Shown in pieces: positions 23,347 through 35,767 of a DNA stretch of 64,000 bases. Positions within the stretch are counted from its first letter, which is position 1, and each line of letters starts with the position of its first letter. The translations under genes were made by a program, and so were the position numbers. The stretch is from Phoenix dactylifera (Eukaryota; Streptophyta; Magnoliopsida; Arecales; Arecaceae), in assembly GCF_009389715.1 (NCBI RefSeq), contig NC_052400.1, forward strand, positions 20,863,674-20,927,673. The letters run 5' to 3'. The notes beneath the pieces were generated by a model that saw only the letters and a list, made by a program, of their open reading frames with translations, did not search any database and was not told where the DNA came from.

Positions 23347-26337
23347 ATGCCAAGGCCAAGTGCCACTGCAGCTGCCAAGCCCGATGAATCGGTAAAGCAA
23401 GCAGAACTTGTTGAACCAGTCGAACCTGAAGAACAGGTGGATCTTGATGAAGCTGAGGAGACAATGGAAGAAGAGGTTTATGAAGAAGTTGAGGAGGAAG
23501 TGGAAGAGGAAGTAGTAGAGGAGGAAGAGGCTGATGAAGAAGCAACTGCTGCTGCTAATGGAGCAGATGCTGATACAAACCTTGGTGGTGGTGATGACAT
23601 GAAAGATCCTAAACAGAAGGATGAGGATGAAAGTGAGAAGCATGCAGAGCTTCTTGCTCTCCCTCCTCATGGTTCTGAAGTTTATGTTGGTGGTATCCCT
23701 AATGATGCATCTGAAGAGGACCTGAAGAGCTTTTGCGAATCAATTGGGGAGGTCACAGAGGTGTGCTTTTTGTCTCCCTATTAGTGCCAGCATATATTCA
23801 CAGTTTATTTAACTTGTATATTCATGTTGTCTTATGGTGATGACAACAGGTTAGGATGATGAAGGGGAAGGATGAGAACAAGAATTATGCCTTTGTTACT
23901 TTCAGAACAAAGGAGTTAGCTTTAATGGCCATTAAAGATCTAAATAATACTGACTTTAAGGTAGATCCTTCTTAGCTTTTATGTGCTGTGACATCTATGT
24001 TGCTCTGACCATTTTTATATGAATACATTGACAAGTTATCATATACAGAAGCGATTTTTTTTAGAGATGGTTGCAAAGGATCGATGTAAAGGTCATTTAT
24101 ATGCCTCCACTGTTCGACCTTGAACATGTGGATGCCAATGAAACTGTAGTAAATATATGTCATATTACAACCATTTCCTTTAATCTTGTATTATTAGTAT
24201 GTCAAAAGATTTTTTTTTTGTACATTATAAATGTGAATTGTGCAACTTTATACGATCAAAAGGGAATAGTGTTTTTGTTGCACTGTTCATCTTATATTTT
24301 TCTGATTATTTGTAAATCCTGACTTTTATCTTTGTTTCTTGAACTCAATGGAAAAGGAAGGCAGACATTCTGTTCTAAATTTTAAGAAAAAGCAGCTTTT
24401 TTTTTTTAGTTTCATTTTATTGAATATAGATCCTTTACTGAAATTTGTAGAAAGGTCAGAGGGGCAGGCTTCTGCCATTGAATGTGCTTATTTTTCGAGG
24501 ACAGCCATTGATGGTTTAGTCTGATTGAACTGATAGTTTTTAACCTAAGTAAAAGAATAAAGTGGGGCAGACGTTCAGAAATTTAAATTTAGATGATGTG
24601 GCCATTATACTAGATTTTGTTGGTATTGGCCTCTGCTTCTACCATACACTATTGATGCCTTTGTTTGCATGCATTGTCTCAGCGAAAGAACGTTAAGTGT
24701 TCGACATCTCAAGGAAGGAATAGGTTGTTTATTGGCAATGTTCCTCGAAATTGGGTGGAGGACGATATGAAGAAAGCTGTGACACAGATTGGTCCTGGGG
24801 TCATTAAAGTGGACTTAATGAAGGTAGTGCCCCCTTCTTTTCTTTTCTCCTTCTTGAAACAAATGAGTATACACGTGCACACACTCACCGTTAAATTCTG
24901 GTGGCCCTGCAGAAGGAAAATTCATTTTTACATGAGCCTTTCATTTTGTCATCTATTTGGCTGATTGACCTGTGGGTTTTGAGTTGTAATTTTTTCTGCT
25001 GTTACAGGATCCACAAAACTCAAGCCGCAATCGTGGATTTGCCTTCATTGAATACTACAACCATGCATGTGCAGAATACTCGAGAAAGAAGATGTCAACT
25101 CCAAAATTTAAGTTAGACTCGAATGCTCCTACTGTGAGCTGGGCTGATCCAAAGAGTGGCGATTCCGCTTCGACTTCTCAGGTTTATTGTAAACTTTCTC
25201 GAGTTTTTAGTATGCTATTCCTTCGTTTATAATGTTCCAGGTAATTTGTTTTGCATTTCTTCTGATACATGCTCTCTGTTGATTTTTCTACAGGTTAAGG
25301 CACTTTATGTGAAAAATTTGCCCAAGACTGTGACCCAAGATCAGTTTAAAAAGCTCTTTGAACACCATGGAGAAATTACAAAAGTAGTTCTGCCTCCTGC
25401 CAAGTCTGGTCATGAGAATAGATTTGGTTTTGTACATTTCGCAGAGAGATCAATGGCCATGAAAGCACTCAAGAACACTGAGAGATATGAAATTGATGGT
25501 GGTTTTTATTCTAAGAAGATTTGCAATGTCTTGCCATGCATTGTTTGTTTTTTAATTCTAATGTAGCTTATCGGGGTCATTCTTTTTTATGTTAACAGGA
25601 CAAGTTCTGGAGTGTTCCCTTGCGAAGCCTCCAGCTGATAATAAAGGTGAAACAAGTTCTAATGCCAAAAAAAGTGCTCTAATACCCAATTATCCTGTTG
25701 GATATGGTGTGATGTGGAGTCCCTATGGTGCTCTACCTGGTTTTGGGCAGGTATGTTTGTTTTCCAGTCATCTTAAGTTCAGATAAATTTTCCATGCAGC
25801 CTTTGCATGCTCACATGCATTTATTTATTTATTTTTTTGCTCAAATTGCTGTCACTGTTCTGCTTCCGAGTGAGAGCTTCTTGTGTCCTTCCAGCCTTCG
25901 ATCTATGGAAGGGGAGCAGCTCCTGGCATGGCAATGATGCCAATGATCTTACCTGATGGTCGTCTGGCGTATGTCCTGTAAGTGGAAGTGTCAGGCTTCG
26001 TTTGACAAGCTTTACCGTTGCTATAGAAGTTACTTTAAGCAGATGAGTGATAATATTCTGCATGATTTGACACTGATATATGAATGCGGCAACATAATCG
26101 ATCAAATTCTATTTGTAGATTAATGTAATTGGTTGCCTTTCTGATGTCAGTAAATGTCAGCTTTTTGGTTGCCTTAACAATTAAACCTCATAATGACACT
26201 AGATTTAAATATTGTGCAGCCAGCAGCCTGGATCACCTGCAGTTGCAACGCAGCTAGGGGTTGGTCGGAGCAGTGGATCTAGTGGGAGTTGGCAAAGCAA
26301 TGATGGTAACCGTGGACGTAGGTACAAGCCATATTGA
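23347..26337 (+). CDS. LIF2: hnRNP Q/LIF2-like RNA-binding protein with three RRMs
   Basis: Nuclear RNA-binding protein of the SYNCRIP/hnRNP Q family; Arabidopsis LIF2 binds LHP1 and helps set gene expression at Polycomb targets. Exons: 23347-23760, 23850-23960, 24683-24823, 25008-25181, 25294-25498, 25599-25750, 25895-25977, 26220-26337. All are GT-AG and in phase; the product is 465 residues, slightly shorter than Arabidopsis LIF2. Residues 20-100 are a Glu-rich acidic region. RRM1 is at about 110-185 (RNP2 VYVGGI, RNP1 NYAFVTF), RRM2 at 189-265 (LFIGNV, RGFAFIEY) and RRM3 at 282-360 (LYVKNL, RFGFVHF). The tail is Gly/Met/Pro-rich (GRGAAPGMAMMPMILPDGR) and ends RGRRYKPY, as in the family. 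The ATG is the first in this frame after the leader-intron acceptor. Closely related paralogues exist, so the LIF2 name is by family rather than proven orthology. Confidence 0.92.
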
Positions 26338-28227
26338 TCCACCTGGCCTATCAATTGTGGATGCTGACCGGACCAGCACCATCCTATTTTTCCTTGTCAT
26401 AGAACAGGGACTCTCGGAGTAAACAGGTTCTGTGGTCTATGACTTTGTTTCAAACATTTTGATGAGTATCTGAGGAATTAGTCCGGAGAAGAAGGAATTA
26501 GTTCCTTCATTCTGCGATATCCTTTTCAATTTGCTGAATAGTAAGTCCTTGTGGGAAATAACATGTATCTAGACATTCTGAAAGGCAGAGATTGGAAACA
26601 TTTTTTATTTTAAATCATGATGTTTTTGTTCTTGGTGAGCAATTGGATGCTAGATCTCAAATGTGCTGGATCCATGTTAGCATAATCTTGGATATGCTAG
26701 GTCTTTTTCAGTTTCAATTAGCCATCATTTCTCTACCACATCCAGTCTATAATCCCTAAATGGTTGATCTGGTGTTGATGGAAATCCTTTTTATCCCAAG
26801 CTTGAAGGTATTGCTTCCACATGGAAATTAAATGGTATGTGACTCTTGGAAAATTTTGATTTACCTGGTATTTATTTTTGGTAGTCTAGTGAGTAGTTTG
26901 AAAGGTTTGTTATGACAGGGAAATAACGTTCCGTGGGAGCTTTATGTTCCTCAACACTGCATCATGGTCTAATCTGCTGCCAAGCATGGACAATGAAGAG
27001 CGGATGATGGAAACCTCAGCGCTCAAGAAATTTAGCTTAAGCTACATGGCATGAGAATTGTGGCTGTAATTTTTTTTTAAAAAAAATTATAACGTTATAG
27101 AGGTAGCAATGAGTTTGGGTTAAAAATTTACCGATTCAAACTTGAGCTATTTATTAAACTGGTCAAAAATTCAGATTTGAGATTTATTTATTAAATAGGT
27201 AATCATATTCGACTCGTATGATCTGTTTATTAAACATATCAAAGTCTGGTTAAATAGGTTAGGTAGATTTTTAAAAAACTAAACGAATTCAAATAGGTTA
27301 AATATATTTTATATAGGTTAAACAGGATGAAATGAATTGAACGGATCAAAGGTCTAAATTTAAACAAGTTTAGATCAGTTCGACTCTTCTTAGATTCGGA
27401 CCTATTTATGTCAAACCTAAATCTTTTTGAAGTAGATTGTTTGTAGGTTGGGTTGATAGATCGGATCATAAATTGCCACCCAAAACTTTATAAACTAGTT
27501 ATAAACATCATTATTTACTCCATCACTTGAAACTTTGAATCATTCTATTAAAATGATCGTTGTCATAATGTGTTGCAGCAAGAAATAACAGAAAATAATG
27601 GGAAAATATCTGCATTGCTGTTAAAATCACTCTTTGTCTAATTTATTACTGTTTCTGGAGGTATAAATATTTTGGATAAAAAAGTGATATAAAATTTGAA
27701 TTTTAAAATAAATATTTTGTAGAAAAATCACGAACATCAACTAACAAATAAATATTATAATCGGGATAGCAATCAAATGGCAGTTGTTATTGAAATGCTA
27801 TATTCATATGCATGCCATAATAAAACCATTCTGGAACCGTCGCTTTTAGGACGTAAAAATCTAGCTTTACGCGATCAATCGACATCAGCATTATGGATCC
27901 CATGCCGATCCACGTCATATTTAGGATCCACTTCAAGATTTGGAAAAAATATACTGGTGCTCTGCCGAAGGGCTGATGTTAAATTCTAAGTTTTACCCTA
28001 TCAGATCAGTTAGAGCGGCAGTATTTGTTCCATTCTCATTTCAGGAGAGTTCATTTCGTGTCGCCTTGTCTTTCCATTCCTGGAGACCTAGCAGCTATAG
28101 ATCATCTTCGCCTTTTCTTTCCCTTCATGGAGACTTGATTTTTGGCCAAGATGATCTAAAATCGATAAATAGAAGCTACTTAGCTTTTTTGACCGCTTGT
28201 CCCCAGGCTTCCCGCCGCATCATTTTA
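26338..28227. other. 3' UTR of LIF2-like gene; possible decayed repeat
   Basis: The 3' UTR probably covers the first few hundred bases. From about 27105 to 27480 the sequence starts GAGGTAGCAAT and ends ATTGCCACCC, roughly inverted ends like those of plant hAT non-autonomous elements, with repeated TTATTTATTAAA-type words between. No clean 8-bp target duplication is visible, so it is not called. No gene is seen. Confidence 0.35.
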
Positions 28228-28625
28228 GGACTCATTTGGGAATAAAGAAGAGATACCAGATAGTAGCTTTTCTATGAAAATAAGATTTTGATATTATATA
28301 GAAAAAAATTTCATATGGGATGTAAAAAAGTTCAAGTCCCATCAGCTGAAAATTGGAGTAATTTTTTATTTCAAAAGTGCCTTTTAAGTTTTTAGATGGA
28401 ATAGAATAAGATCTTTTTCTTTATTAATAGCATAACAAGTATTTTATATTTTTTTTAGAAAAGTAGACCAAGCATAAGCTACTCTGGATGCTGGAATGTG
28501 CTACTTTTATATGGTCAATTAAATATGCAAAAGTTACTTTCACAAGCAGCATATACTCAGACATCAGCTTTCTATATAAAACATTCTAGTAAATTTTTTT
28601 TTTCTTCTGCGAACCAAACAAATCC
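28228..28625. mobile_element. Tourist-like MITE, about 398 bp, imperfect ends
   Basis: The left end GGACTCATTTGGGAATA and right end GCGAACCAAACAAATCC form imperfect inverted repeats of the same type as the element at 33168. The flanks are TTA on the left and TCA on the right, a probably mutated 3-bp target duplication. It is non-coding. Confidence 0.5.
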
Positions 28626-28977
28626 TCAGTAAATATTTAGCCTAATCTCTCTTAGCTGCTGCTATCTTGCTAGTTATATCCGAGGCTTGTGCACCGCAAT
28701 TTTGAATCATACAAAGGTGATAGACCAGCTCCGAAACTGCTAAACCCTCCCAAGTTTGACCGGTTGCAATGCAAGATTCAGTCTTACATCTTTGCGAGAG
28801 CATGCATCCAGTAAATCACAATCAAGCAAATATGATGTGATACTATTGTTTTTAATTTGCGGAGCTCCAATGCAACACTTAAATAGTTAACAGTAAGTTT
28901 GCACTTTTCTTTCTCTCCAAAGAGAAAGGAAAAAAAAAACTTCACGGAAAAAAAAAGAAAACTGATGCTTCATTTTT

Positions 28978-29235
28978 CTAGGGAATAATATCTAGCATAT
29001 AACGCTTCATGCGCTGATCTAACCAGGAGTCGTTCTTAATACCGTAGTGATCCAAAGTTTGGTGGTCTTCCAGCTCTTGCTCTTTAAATATGAGAATTTG
29101 TCGGTCCTTCGGTGTTTTTTCCTTGGAGAACATCATTTCCTTGATACGGTTGATGCTATCAGAACCCATCGCCGGAAGCTCCAATATCTTCGAGGTCCAC
29201 GACCTCACGTAAATGGTGAACTCATTTGCTTGCAT
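28978..29235 (-). CDS. Single diverged ubiquitin-like domain protein, 85 aa
   Basis: The whole product is one ubiquitin-like fold. The order matches ubiquitin: TIYVRSWTSKILEL for strands 1-2, SDSINRIKEMMFSKEKTPKD for the helix, RQILIFKEQELEDHQTLDHY for the 42-60 region, then GIKNDSWLDQRM. It departs at many positions and ends MLDIIP with no C-terminal Gly-Gly, so it could not be conjugated like ubiquitin and would act, if at all, as a binding module. The ATG follows a short frame after an in-frame stop, so this start is the natural one. No intron is needed. The spacing from neighbours (2.6 kb and 6.5 kb) suggests a stand-alone gene or a relic of a duplicated ubiquitin-family locus. Expression is unknown; a pseudogene is possible. 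Confidence 0.55.
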   Translation of the reverse strand: MQANEFTIYVRSWTSKILELPAMGSDSINRIKEMMFSKEKTPKDRQILIFKEQELEDHQTLDHYGIKNDSWLDQRMKRYMLDIIP

Positions 29236-30189
29236 GGCTCGCTTAGCACCTCTTCGTGAGCTCTTGCTGGGACTTCTCTTTTGTTATTAGACTTTGTTTT
29301 CACGGCATCACCCATCTACACAAGAAAAGAATTAATGATATCGAACATAGAATATATTACGCTAGGAAATTCTTTTTCATGTCAAAGTTTATGGATATGA
29401 ACCGAAGGCGTAAATTTAAATTGGAGTTTTTGGATATATAGAGCTTGAAAATAGTCTATTTTTTGAGAAAGTTGATGCGATGATCGAAGATGGAAGAGAA
29501 CAAATGAATCATATTGTTGCAATATCAAACCAACAATCAATATCGGTCATAACCCATCTATCTATTGGTGAGATAAAAGTTTGAGTCAAACTAGCAACGC
29601 AAAATTCTAAATTGTGTTTGCATGCATAAATTCTAAGCAGAATGGTAGATCCCTCGTGCACCTAATTTTCTTGTATTATCATCCTTAAAAGAGTAATTGA
29701 AAAACCTAATTATTTTTTCTCTTTCTTTGTCAAAAGATAGGATTTTAATTATTTTATTTTTTAGGAAAATAGTAAAAATTATTTAAGTAGGAGTTTGCTA
29801 TGTATTGTAACTTGTAAGAGATGTGAAAGGGTATTTCTGAAAGAAATATAGCAAAAGAAATCAGAATGAAATATTTCTCAACTTCAAAATTTTTGTTTTT
29901 ACATAAAGTATAGATTATAGGCATAAATTTAAACTTGTTAATTGGGATTTAAACCAGACTTAATTCGCCTAGACTCAATAAGCAAGCCAAAAGGATATGG
30001 ATGGATGTTTTAACAACAAATACATATAGTTTCATCATTTTGAGTCAATTTAAAAAAGAAGCGACACAATATTTACAGAAGATATTATGCTAATAAACAA
30101 TAAATAAAGGAACTTATTAAAAAGAGAAGTCCTAGAAAGGTAAAATTTATGGAATTTCCGATAAAGTGCAAGGAAGAGAAAAGCCCTAA
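29236..30189. other. Intergenic AT-rich DNA, nothing recognised
   Basis: No gene is supported; short frames here are chance products of low complexity. Confidence 0.4.
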
Positions 30190-30318
30190 GGACATATTCG
30201 ATTGCAAGAAAATAAATTATTGTCATAAATTTCATATTGTAATATTTTTTAAAAAAAGTATAAGTTTTTCAAGAAAATAATTTTTCTTATACAATTTTTC
30301 TTGCAACCATGCATATTT
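30190..30318. mobile_element. Short MITE, ~129 bp
   Basis: TTGCAAGAAAA near the left end and TTTTCTTGCAA near the right end are exact inverted copies. Weaker pairing extends outward to TAA on both sides (30187-30189, 30319-30321). The layout fits a small Tourist-like MITE. Outer ends are diverged. Confidence 0.45.
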
Positions 30319-30321
30319 TAA

Positions 30322-33164
30322 ATAGAAACTAGTTTGTTTAGTCCAAAAAGAGGTTCCAATCACCGTTTTTTCACAAATAATGGCGTGCCTCGTGGGGATC
30401 CAACAACTTGATAAGTTTGGTTGCCCAAAATTCCAACTCAATGCAAGATGGTAGGGTAATATCAGATTTTTTTTTCCTTTTAGTTTTTCAATCATTAGGG
30501 CAATGACATGAGTCTTTTATCAAAGAAATTTGAGAGTTGGGGAATAAGAGATAGTCTTCACTCAGGGGATGCTGGATGCTGCATGAAAATGCTTCTAGTA
30601 CTAAAAAAAAAATGCAATATCATTTACTTCCACTTTGATATCTTCTAACATGTGTCACCTCCCAAACTCACTGCACAATGTTGGGCATGGGAAATGGCTG
30701 CATATCCTACAAGACATGATTCTATGAAATATGCAAGGCACTAAAACTTATACAAAAACTTGTAATATTGGAGACAATACAAGCACTAGTTTTTTAGACA
30801 CCAATATAGATTTAAAATATCAAGTCCTCAAATATAAACTAAATATTCTGACCACAAACTTAAAATAACAACCTCCATTATCAACACCAATGTCCAAAAA
30901 TACAAACTATTAAACTGAATCATCCAAGTTTCAAAATCTCTAAAATAATAAATAAAATCTAAAAATTCAATTAGATTTCAATTCTACTGATCTCTTCATA
31001 TGTCTCAAAATAAGCAATTTCAAGAATTTCTAGGTGTCATGCTTCTTTAGAAATTATTAAGAGGGAGTGTGATCCCGACAGTTTAGCAAATATCTCACCA
31101 TGCATGCACACATCATAATAAGAAATTTCAATTTCAATAAAATTCCACAATTTGCATGAAAATTCCTAATTTCAATAATAAGAAATTTCTGTTATTTCAC
31201 AAATCCATATTATAGTTTTCCACCAATAAAAATAACCCAATATATAATAAAAGGTCACAAGCAATCACCACATTTGGACTAAGCTATGGTCATTTTCCAG
31301 CCCCTGAAGAGATACCCTATAATAGGGCATCAATATTGCCAAGTTTTCAATTCATAATAGGACACCATATTGCCACATTTCTAACCCATGATGAAATATT
31401 GATAATATCATATTTCCAACTCATGATAAGGCATCAACAATACATGACTAGTCCAATGCCCAAAATTAATTCAAGCACTTTGATTCAAATCGTAGATAAT
31501 TCAAATTAAATTTTCAAGCATGACATGGTTTATTTTATAATTTCTAAATAAAATTTCAAGTTCATATTTTTTTTAATATCATGATAATTCAAAAGCGAAG
31601 CCATTCATAGAAACATTCACATATATGGAGAATAATCAATTATGTTCTTTATCCTGAAGATATAGATATATAAAATAAAGATTTATAATATAAAGAGAGC
31701 ATATGCGGCGGATATTTACTTACATGTGGGTAAGCAATCATCACCATCAACTCCTCGAGCATCTAAAAAAAACAATCTAAAATAAGATGATAAGATGCTC
31801 GTTTCCTGATCATTCTCTGCTTATTCTAATGGTAGCTGTTCCAAATCATAAATTTATGTCTTCCTACTGAGGAATCCTAAATTCATAAAATTCATCAGGT
31901 AATAACTGCACTAAGGCACACTCCAAGATGGAAAATTTCAAAACCAAATACCATATCTAAGCCATGTATGAAATACCCGAAATCTAGGTCCCAGAATCTA
32001 TCCTGTTCAATAATCAACCACATAGATCTAAAGATCTCATGTACTTCCCAATCAAACTAAATCTTAAAAATTTTCAGATTTAAAGGGAAGTATCACAACA
32101 ACTTCTTTACCAAAAATTGTGTCATAATAATATATCTAATTAAGGTTCCAATCAATTCTGAATTCAATATTCTGTTCTGTCTATCACTGCACATCAGATC
32201 AATAAGACAATTTTTTTGGCCAATCAAACAATATTTGCATAATTGCTGATCCATCAGTTCACAATGAAGCTCTAAACTTCTAGATCAAAATTCTTCGGAG
32301 ATCACCATCATGAGCACTCGAAAACCTTTCTTCTCCTACAATCCTATCCAAGACCTCAAAAATTTCACAAACTAAATTACTTTTTTTTTTTGATAATACA
32401 GATTCCTTCGTACCATTCTAGTATGAGCACATCCAACTCCGTTACATCTCTCAAAAATTATTTACTATAAAGTCTAAATATAGATTGGCTTAGAAGAGAA
32501 GGCTCACCTTAAAGATGATATATGGATTACTTGGATTCCTCTCTCTTTTCCCTTCTTCTTCTTCTTCTTCTCCAAAAACGCCAACGCAGGGAGAGGCAGC
32601 GATCAAGAGAGTGGATCTCTATGTGGGATTAAAGAGAGAGAAACGGGGAGGTAGAGGAGTACTTCCTCTTCCCCTACTCGTCCGTTCTTAAAAAGAAAAA
32701 CGTGGAGGTCGGGGGGAGTTCGGCTTGGGCCGAACTTCTCCCCTCACCCTCATCCTTTCCGAGGCTGACTTGGTTTGGGTCGTCGTAAGATCGAAAAAAG
32801 GAAAGTAGAACATCGGATCGCGAACTGGTGGTACCTTCCCTTGGATCGCTTTAGGACTCTGAAAGCTGATGGCGATGATGCTGGTGGTAGACGATCAAGT
32901 ACAAGTTGCCTTTCCCTCCCGTCTTTTAGTACAAACTTTGATCGAGTAAATAGAATTCAGTCGATCTTCCTTTTTTTTTTGTTAATGTCTCCAAAAAGGC
33001 GATGCGTAGAATTGCAGTGCAGAGGCGAGAAGAAAATTAATTGTTGGTGAGTAACCATGTATGATTGATTTGAGGATGCAATTTTTGGATCCGAATCGGA
33101 CGCGTTAAATCACATTAAATGCTCTAAATTAATTAATAGTAATAGAATGTTGGTGCAATGTTTT
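30322..33164. other. AT-rich block, probably an old unclassified repeat
   Basis: No open frame of note. The stretch from about 30653 starts TGTCACCTCCC and runs into a GA/CT-rich part near 32520-32700. This recalls a plant LTR, but matching ends and a target duplication were not found, so it is left unclassified. Confidence 0.3.
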
Positions 33165-33167
33165 TAA

Positions 33168-33632
33168 GAACACGTTTGGTTCACGGAAAAAGGAGGAAAG
33201 TATGGTCAACGAAAAAGTAACAAGATGCCTCTTATTTAGTTGGAGTTTGTAAAGAAAAGAGATGAACTAAAGTTGTATTCCCATAGAAATATGATTCTCA
33301 CATTTAATGAAAAAAGTCTTTTCCATAAGAAATATGGAAAAATTACTTTCACATGAGGCGGAAATCACTTTATCTTTATTTTTTTCCAAAAAGACCCTTC
33401 AGTATTAAAGAGGCATTAAAGACATAATTTTTATTAAGGGTATAATAGGAATTACGCAACTTTTTCAGAAAAGTGGATGGTCAACCAAATATAAACACTA
33501 TGAGAATGCCACTTTTCCATGTTTAACCAAATATACCAAAAGTACATTCCTAAACATTCTCTTCCTAGGAATCTTATTATCAGAAATCATATTCCTAGGA
33601 GGGAAAATGCTTTCTGCGAACCAAACGAGCCC
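33168..33632. mobile_element. Tourist-like MITE, 465 bp
   Basis: Inverted ends GAACACGTTTGGTTCAC and GCGAACCAAACGAGCCC are flanked by TAA on each side (33165-33167 and 33633-33635). The right end is the common plant CTCGTTTGGTTCGC terminus. It is non-coding; mobilisation would depend on a PIF/Harbinger transposase elsewhere. Confidence 0.7.
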
Positions 33633-33635
33633 TAA

Positions 33636-35767
33636 GGGAACAAAAATTTTTTGGCGCGTGCACCAAAGAAGACCGTCTGGGCTCCTTCAATTTCTTTTTT
33701 TTTGTCATGTACTAAGCTGAATGAATCTTGAAGTAAATTAAAGAGACGGAGAGAGGGAGGTAACTCCTATTAATAGAGTCCCACCCATCTCTATTATTAC
33801 CATATATATATATATATATATATATGGGTTACCATGTTGGTCTATCGCTGTCATTATATATATATATTTTCTTCTCGTATAAAGTATATACTAGTAAACA
33901 TCATATCCTAAAAACTATGTATCGATACCAGCATTAAAAACACACTTGACTAATTTGCCGGATATGTATTAGCTCATTACAGACTGTGTATCGATGAATA
34001 CCATGATCTGAGAATTATGTATAGATAGTACTAAAGGTATATATTAGATTGTTGCTGAATATGTATTAAAAAAACTTATAGTATATATTAGAAAGCTGTC
34101 AAATGTGTATTGGCTTCATATAAATGATGTATCATAAAACTCTAAATTCTGTATTTGAAAAAGAATGCAAAAATGAGAGAGAGCCTTGACCTTTTCTCTA
34201 GCAACTGGCGAGCCCTAATGGAAAAACAAGAGGGATATACTGGGAGGGACTCCAGAGGAGGATGCAGTGGCTGCTACGGACTGATGGAGAATGAAAGATT
34301 CAAGGTCCTTCACAATGGAGGGAGCCGAAAATTACCACGGACGAAAGCTACAGTGGCTACGGACGAACAGGATTAGGAAGAAACTGAGATCCCTTTGTAG
34401 ATCTTTTCCCTTTTTTTGGGAAATAATGGAGATAGGAGAAATCTCGTTAGGAGTATCCTCCATCTGGGACTTCAATTTTAGCTTCAAGATTCATATAGAT
34501 GTGTACATGGCAAGAAAAAAAAAACTCCAGACAATCTCTTCGGATGCACGCACCAGAAGATTTTTATTCATATTAAGGGCAAAAGATGAAACTTACTAAT
34601 TTTGACTTGTGTTTGATTTATAGAATCTAGCCAAAAAAATTCATATCCAATATGTTTAAGCGTCCGAGACTTGCTCCATCTAATCAAAATTTTCTTGATT
34701 ATTTCCAAAAATATCAAACAATAGAACATCTTGAGCTATTTTATGCGGCCATTAAACTTCTTTAGATTAATCCGAGATATCTAATCTGCAGAACTACGTC
34801 AATACAATGGACATATAATTTACAATTATTTAGTTAATCTTCAATTTACATAAGTGTATTGCTGGGATGCTAATTTCATACATACAAATAGTTCCGTGGG
34901 CTCCGAAGATATTAAAGCAACAGCAAGAAAGGATTGAAGCAACTAGAAAGAATCGGTGAAGCTCATGGAGAGCAGCTGAACATAACATTGGCAATAGCAT
35001 GAGGTAGGCCGCGATAACGAATCTCCAAAGCATTTTCATTGGCATATTATGAGAAATGGCTAATAAAAGGAAGAGAATACAGTAGATGTGCCTGGGAGGG
35101 GAGAGAATATACTGGATGTGGATTCAAGGGGCATCCATGTCTCACAGTTCATAGCAAAACTATTTGAATCAATTATTCTCCGTACTATTTTTTAACAAAA
35201 AAAAATGCATTGTCTTGTTCTTATTTTTCCCTAAAATTCAAGATAATAATACCACAGCACAAAAAGGAAGTACAAAATTCTCAAGACAGAATGGATGTAG
35301 GCATTCACCATAAACCATGGATCCCTCTACAACTTTGAGAAGGAACATATCAACCCCCAAAAAACAATCTTTGCATGCATAAATTACAGAAGCCTCTGCA
35401 GTACATTCAGAACCACGAAAGCATACTAGCATCATATTCAAAAATCAGGAAGGCACAATAACCATTATATATAAATATAACAATTAATAGTTCATCCAGG
35501 TATACGCTGGAAAGGCAGTACAAAAATCTTCCCCGACCAAAAAGGCATACAAATAATCTAACAACCGTCTCACGCAAGGCGAGTAAAAGAATAAACTAAA
35601 GGTAGTATAAAAATGTCGAAGACACCAAAACTTCCTCTTCCTCATATTTTCCACATAAAACAACAGCATGGAATGAGAACGCATCACTTCACTTAGCCAA
35701 CACCTGAAAACAGATACTCCAACCTACACTCTAGAAAGCCCGAAAAATACTTCATTCCAGAAAAGCC
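33636..35767. other. Intergenic; microsatellite and NAP1 3' flank
   Basis: TA runs occur at about 33803-33825 and 33855-33868. From 33900 to 34140 the words TGTATC/TGTATT recur irregularly (a loose repeat without clear unit). The end of the stretch is the NAP1 3' UTR on the minus strand. No gene is supported. Confidence 0.4.

Noticed and set aside
23216-23670. Two antisense frames opposite the first coding exon of the LIF2-like gene
   Set aside because: Both mirror the Glu-rich tract (poly-Leu/Pro or Phe/Ser content) and have no independent support.
27105-27480. hAT-like non-autonomous element
   Set aside because: The ends look inverted, but no 8-bp target duplication could be fixed, so it was described only in the intergenic entry.
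30653-33050. Possible long LTR beginning TGTCACCTCCC
   Set aside because: No matching end, target duplication or second copy was found in the window.
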